In this document: in pieces, positions 59,731 to 64,000 of the stretch
Numbering within the stretch: position 1 is the first letter of the stretch
How the letters are laid out: each line of letters begins with the position of its first letter
Assembly: GCF_019649055.1 (NCBI RefSeq)
Contig: NW_026570223.1
Location: 992,001-1,056,000 of the forward strand
Length of the DNA: 64,000 nt
Source of the DNA: Paramacrobiotus metropolitanus
Lineage: Eukaryota > Tardigrada > Eutardigrada > Parachela > Macrobiotidae
Direction: 5' to 3'
Position numbers and translations under genes: made by a program
Notes under the pieces: generated by a model
The model's input: the letters and a program-made list of their open reading frames with translations, nothing else
Databases searched by the model: none
Told to the model about the DNA's origin: nothing

Positions 59731-61041
59731 GTAAGTTATTTAAAGTTATCAGGTTTCTTTAAGAACTAATGTTTGGAAGCTTAGTAAGGAGCAATGCTGA
59801 AGCCGGGATCCGGTTTATCAGGCAAAGGTTTTCACAGGTGAAGGTACTAAGTTTCGGAAACTTGGTAAGGACAAACGCGCAAAAGCACAGGTTTAAGGGG
59901 CTGCAAAAGCTTAAAACCCGCCAGGCGGGTTCTGGCCAATCAGAAAGGTTAGGCTGGTTCTGGCCAATCAGAGCGTTTTGGAGGCAGGAGCGTTCCGGAA
60001 TAACGGTTCTGCTTTAATATATAGGATTCATTTCTGTTGGCTTACAAAAAGCCAAGTGGCAGTGAGTAACAACAAATGACGCGTAAAAAACTACCCAATA
60101 ATGCGATAACATAACAACTGTCACTGCCGCGATAAGTGAATGACCGAACTTACACTAAGTCAGCCTGTTGATAAACAACCATGTACTTTATGCATCCATC
60201 TTCCCATCGCACATGCCAAAAAGGAGGGCGAAAATGTTACTGTATATCTAATTACTCGTATCTGCAATACATCGGTAAAGCTAATTACTGCCGTCTTGGA
60301 TGACTACCTAGCTAGCATTAATATTGCTTAATTGATAATTATTGCGCGAAATTACCACCTAATTAGTAATGAATGCCATCTCGAAGTCATTAAATCAATG
60401 GTAGCATAGGCATCTCTCTGCGTTCGTAATTATGTTAAATCTAAATTTGTTATTACACAGCGTCGATAACAGTACCGTATAACAGCATTAACGTGCAATG
60501 CAGTGCATTTGCATTGCACTCACCATGTACGCCGTGTAACGTGTAACAAGCGCAATGCATGGATAAATCAACGATGCCCATAATTTGCGCGCAAAGCGAG
60601 AAAACATAAGCGTTCGCAAATGCCACAGATATTGTATAAATAAACCAAAAAGCTTGTTGTAGGATGCAGAGGTTGGTTAGGCATGTTCATGCATTATAAG
60701 GATTATTAAATTTTGACCATTTGGAACCTGGTTTAGCCGATTAACCTACGACCCGAGTAAGAAGTCTGCACTTTGCAACCACAACGGGCTTGAGCCCTGA
60801 GGTATGGTGATTTAGTGGATACACGTACCTGGAGTAAGTTCCTTGGAGTAACTGTTACGAGTATGATTACGATAATTTTGGATTACAGTATTAATTGTCA
60901 CCGCATCTTTTCGAAGAAAATAGTTATACTGTACGGTAAAATTATATTGTTCGCGAATACCGCTTCTTAGCGACTCATAGCACATTCTTTTGTCTACGTC
61001 AAATGTTTTTAATTTCTGGTTTTTGCAGTTTTGCAGAGACC
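59731..61041. other. Spacer, no gene recognised
   Basis: Degenerate repeat edge, a twofold ggttctggccaatcaga at about 59936-59972, then AT-rich DNA. The acceptor-like tttttgcag at 61021-61029 just before the next ATG may end a 5' untranslated intron. Confidence 0.4.
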
Positions 61042-61286
61042 ATGTCGAAGCCACACGGCCAGCAGAGCCCCAAGTTATTGCATCGTGAAGCCGGTCCTAG
61101 TGGGAAACCCGTGCTGCATTTTGTCCACTGCAACAGCCGCGGCGCCGCGAAAGAAGCAGCGGAACACGCGGGCAAGGGAAGCCCGAGCACCATACGGCTC
61201 ATGAACCTGGCCAAAAGAACCATTACCATCCCACCGACAAAAATGGAGAAATCAAAAAGGATGGAACACATTACACTTACGGCTAA
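61042..61286 (+). pseudogene. Frame-broken small protein with HYHPTDKNG-type C-terminus
   Basis: From ATG 61042 the frame reads MSKPHGQQSPKLLHREAG, then GKPVLHFVHCNSRGAAKEAA and AEHAGKGSP. From about 61182 the family-like sequence continues one frame over, with PEHHTAHEPGQ, HYHPTDKNGEI and a THYTYG end at TAA 61284-61286. In the first frame the text after that point is unlike the family and ends at 61291-61293. One C appears to be missing in the CCC run at about 61180-61182. The KG.PEHH...HYHPTDKNG..HY.Y pattern is one I associate mainly with bacterial proteins, from memory and without a search. It may be a transferred gene that has broken, or an assembly error in a C run. The function is unknown. 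Confidence 0.55.
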
Positions 61287-62061
61287 GAACTGAAAATATT
61301 ATTTGTACATTTATGCATCCATCTTATCAAACAAGTTGTTCGGAATGTAAAAAATTCAACTAGGATATTACATAGTATGGCCGCCATTAACGATGCGCAC
61401 CTTCCTACTTGCAGTGTTCGGATTGTTTACGACTTTACGTGCCATGTTGTGAGTTAGTGATAATTAGCCCTAAACAATTAATATTGTATACTTGCGCGGG
61501 AAATAATATTTCATGCAGCGCATAATACGTAGTCGATTTCAATCTGCCTTTAAATTTTTATATCTATACCCAACCTGATGTTCAACCGAGCATATTGCAA
61601 TGCTTTCGTCGTCGCTTTTAGTAAAAGGTCAAATCCAGCTGTTCTCGCAGGATATACGCCCACCTTTGACGGCAAAGATACAGATAGCACACGCATATGC
61701 CGTGATTCGCGGACCAAGAGCTCAAATAGCTCGGTTATTTAAATGTCATTGCGTTGACGGAAATACAGGTTGCTGTTACCACAATTATGGAATTTTAGAA
61801 ACAGATGCCGTTCTAGTGCTTTTCATGTCATGTTAACTATCTCCAGGCGGACTTACGTAACATTTCCAGATTCTTAAAATTTGTATATTAGTTACTGTAT
61901 GGTATCTCCACTGGCGCAACACACCATTTCGGTACGGGGAACAATATTCTGAACTTGTTGCAGCTTTTAGCAGCAAGGTGCACAAAACTGCAAGTGATAC
62001 TTATTACCATAAGACATGCTTAGTAATTTTCCTTACGATTATAGTAAGTAAATACAAAATT
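61287..62061. other. Spacer, no gene recognised
   Basis: AT-rich DNA; the open frame 61600-61836 has no recognisable content. It may contain 5' sequence of the following GPCR. Confidence 0.45.
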
Positions 62062-63037
62062 ATGCCCAATTATACCGGTAACGCATCCTCGGAACAGCCC
62101 TATCTAATATCATCACACTGGGATGATTTGCAATCATGGACAACGAGCGTCTGCACGGCGGCACTGGTATCCAACGCATTTCTTCTTTGTGTCCTTATTG
62201 AACGCTTGCGACCCTGGACGTCGTTCACGGTGTATCTTTTCATCTTGACCATCGGCAACATTGCAAATGGTTTTCTGCAACACCCAGTTATTCTTTTGAT
62301 CAAGGATCTTCTTCCTCCAACCCAGTTAGCGCCATTTTGTAACGCCTTACTGATGCTGCGTATACCGGTGGGTTGTGCGTTGCCAGCATGTCACATGCTG
62401 ATCTGTGTGAATCGCATTTGCGCATTGATCATCCCGTTCCAGTACAAACGATATCATACTCAAAAGGTCGCGCGGACTGTCAACATACGTAGTAACCATC
62501 ATCCTGAGCATTGTTTGCACCGTTCCCGGGGTAGTTGTTTTTGCGCTGTATTACGGAATGCCGTCAGCCAACAGCAGATGCACTCTGCAGTTTTCGTCGC
62601 CTAGTGGATGGATGTTGGTGTATGGAGTTGTGTTTTACTACATTCCGTGGAAACTTGTCGTGCTCACTTATCCGCTGTTTCTGACGTACAATATTAAATG
62701 TAATTTAATTCGGCCTTCCATAGTGAACGATGGACCAAACGAAAGATCCAAATCCAGCAACAGACCGCATCGAGGAGACCGTCAGGCACGGCGGATGGAA
62801 TCGCGTTCATCAGTAGTTCTTACGCTTATGACCTTTAGTGTAATTGTATGCTGGACACCTTCCAATATCTACTATTGGACTGGATCTCAAAGTTACACTT
62901 TTTTCGTGGCCATGAATTTCATGAAATTAGCTCAGATGGCGTTCGACCCCGTTTTATTCATTATATCAATAGAAACCTTGAGAAAGGCTACTATGAATTT
63001 GATATCTGTAACTGTACCTCGGCGTCTTTGTCCCTAG
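62062..63037 (+). pseudogene. Orphan class A GPCR with one frameshift before TM4
   Basis: ATG 62062 opens a short extracellular N-terminus with N-glycosylation sites (NYT, NAS). An in-frame ATG at 61978 is less likely. TM1 is CTAALVSNAFLLCVLIE and TM2 is FTVYLFILTIGNIANGFL. TM3 ends LICVNRICALIIPFQYKRY, with NRI in place of DRY. After YHTQK the frame must move by one base (about 62463-62468, aaaagg) to read GLSTYVVTIILSIVCTVPG as TM4. TM5 (LVYGVVFYYIPWKLVVLTYPL), TM6 (LMTFSVIVCWTPSN) and TM7 (MAFDPVLFIISIETLRKA, with DPVLF for NPxxY) follow in one frame to the stop at 63037. All seven helices are present, so the break is recent, a base-call error, or a real pseudogene. The ligand is unknown. 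It is unlike the TRHR-type receptor in this window. Confidence 0.8.
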
Positions 63038-63064
63038 TTAACGTTAACTTGCTGGTTTACGTAA

Positions 63065-63082
63065 AATAAACCGTTTAATAAA
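63065..63082 (+). terminator. Two poly(A) signals after the orphan GPCR
   Basis: AATAAA occurs at 63065-63070 and again at 63077-63082, 28 and 40 bases after the stop codon. Kept signals this close suggest the gene was, or is, transcribed. Confidence 0.55.
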
Positions 63083-63794
63083 AAATTGTTTTATTATCTG
63101 AAGCTACCACGACGATCCTCTCTTACTTCTTTGTAATAGTAATTGTGCTTATGCAGAGTACTTCAAGTACATTGTATATAACTTGGTTGTATCGGGGCAG
63201 ACTGGCAGCTGTGCAGTGTGCATATACATTGTATAATGCAAGTGCTTGTTTAAAGTAAAGCACGGTGTATTACTTATCGTGCTATGGTTTTTGCCGCGGG
63301 ATTCAGGAAAATACATAATAGTAGATACAAATGTTCAATAGATAGGGAAAAATCTCGCGAAAGAATACCATGCGGAATCACAATAACGATGCCGAAATGT
63401 ATATAGTGTTTACTGTTGGTGCAGCTTGCAGGGTAGCAATTTTAGCAACAAAAGCTTATCAATTTATTCCAAAGAACAATTAAATTACCATTATCCCGGT
63501 ATACTTAGCGGTATCGATACCGCCATCCAGGAACCAACACGGCCTACTCCGAAAAGTTATATTTATACGACGATGACACGGTCTACTGATTACTCTATAC
63601 CACTTGTTTCCATTTCCGCAACACGAGTGATTCAGTGCGGCAATTTGCTTAAACAGATAAGATATCTCTTCCTAAAGCAGGAAAACAGTAACGTTAACCA
63701 TAACCATCCAGCTACTATTTAAGGTGCCCATATATTTATCATTACTTATTCACTTTGTATACTCGTACAGTCTTGCAAAGTCACTTCTGCAAAA
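63083..63794. other. Spacer with promoter of the last gene
   Basis: The frame 63426-63722 (98 codons) has no recognised features. TATATTTA at 63731-63738, about 60 bases before the next ATG, is a likely core promoter. Confidence 0.45.
63731..63738 (+). promoter_or_regulatory. TATA-like box of the cysteine-rich peptide gene
   Basis: TATATTTA lies 57 bases before ATG 63795; a start about 30 bases on would leave a short leader. Confidence 0.4.
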
Positions 63795-64000
63795 ATGTCG
63801 CACGCATTATTACTGATTTCTCTGGCAGTGCTCGTAAGTTGTGCTAATTTTTGTGATCTTAAAACAAAACAATTGTACTATTAATTTTCTGATATAGGTT
63901 ACCGCTGGTCACGCCTGCCGTACACAAGGAGAAGGCTGTGCTGGACACATCCCGTGCTGTGCGGGCCTGCGATGCGCGATTGACGCTGGACAATTCTGGG
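63795..64000 (+). CDS. Small cysteine-rich secreted peptide, partial (cut by window end)
   Basis: Exon 1 (63795-63833) encodes 13 residues of a signal peptide, MSHALLLISLAVL. After a 64-base intron, exon 2 starts at 63898 in phase and runs off the window. The visible mature part begins ACRTQGEGCAGHIPCCAGLRC. The C-x6-C-x5-CC-x4-C spacing is that of inhibitor-cystine-knot (knottin) peptides, which include channel-active toxins, antimicrobial peptides and protease inhibitors. The spacing does not tell these apart. It is probably exported. The remaining cysteines and the stop are outside the window. Confidence 0.7.

Noticed and set aside
1-64000. tRNA or rRNA genes
   Set aside because: I looked for GGTTCRA-type B boxes with a matching A box and acceptor stem and found none convincing. 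A tRNAscan-SE run would settle this.

Overview
The window is a stretch of animal nuclear DNA. Genes are split by many small GT-AG introns, several typical metazoan families are present, and coding exons are GC-richer than the AT-rich introns and spacers. Nothing names the species. Short introns, a cluster of secreted CAP proteins and a mitochondrial alanyl-tRNA synthetase without an editing domain suggest a small ecdysozoan. A tardigrade is my best guess, not a demonstrated fact. All exon joins were worked out by hand from splice sites, reading phase and family similarity.

Layout. From 0.3 to 23.6 kb lie five CAP/SCP-domain genes: four on the minus strand (314-1113, 3559-4337, 18751-20006, 22616-23589) and one on the plus strand (15830-17065). 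All share the same intron phases (1, 0, 2). The first two are a tandem duplicate separated by a decayed, 5'-truncated retroelement (1517-3018). Between CAP2 and CAP3 a class A GPCR resembling TRH receptors runs on the minus strand (6494-11960). A mitochondrial AlaRS follows on the plus strand (25631-29560), with repeat-filled introns. Next come a 987-bp TTAA-flanked foldback element with a TA-flanked MITE nested in one arm (30089-31075), and a complete nine-exon PTK7/Off-track-like seven-Ig pseudokinase receptor on the minus strand (31446-41786). A small secreted protein of unknown function sits at 44946-45404. It is followed by a 26-exon gene for a single-pass membrane protein with twelve C-type lectin-like domains (46406-56183).

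The right end holds a 2.4-kb minisatellite of 45-bp units (57334-59730), a frame-broken small gene of a family with a bacterial-looking C-terminal motif (61042-61286), a second GPCR with one frameshift (62062-63037), and the start of a small cysteine-rich secreted peptide cut by the window edge (63795-64000).

The genes do not form a pathway. The shared theme is cell-surface and secreted proteins: CAP proteins, two peptide-type GPCRs, a planar-polarity/Wnt-type receptor, a multi-lectin receptor and small secreted proteins. The most notable items are the twelve-CTLD receptor, whose domains lack the usual sugar-binding motifs, the CAP cluster with a shared Glu-to-Gln change in the cavity motif, the nested transposons, and several long hairpins in introns and spacers.
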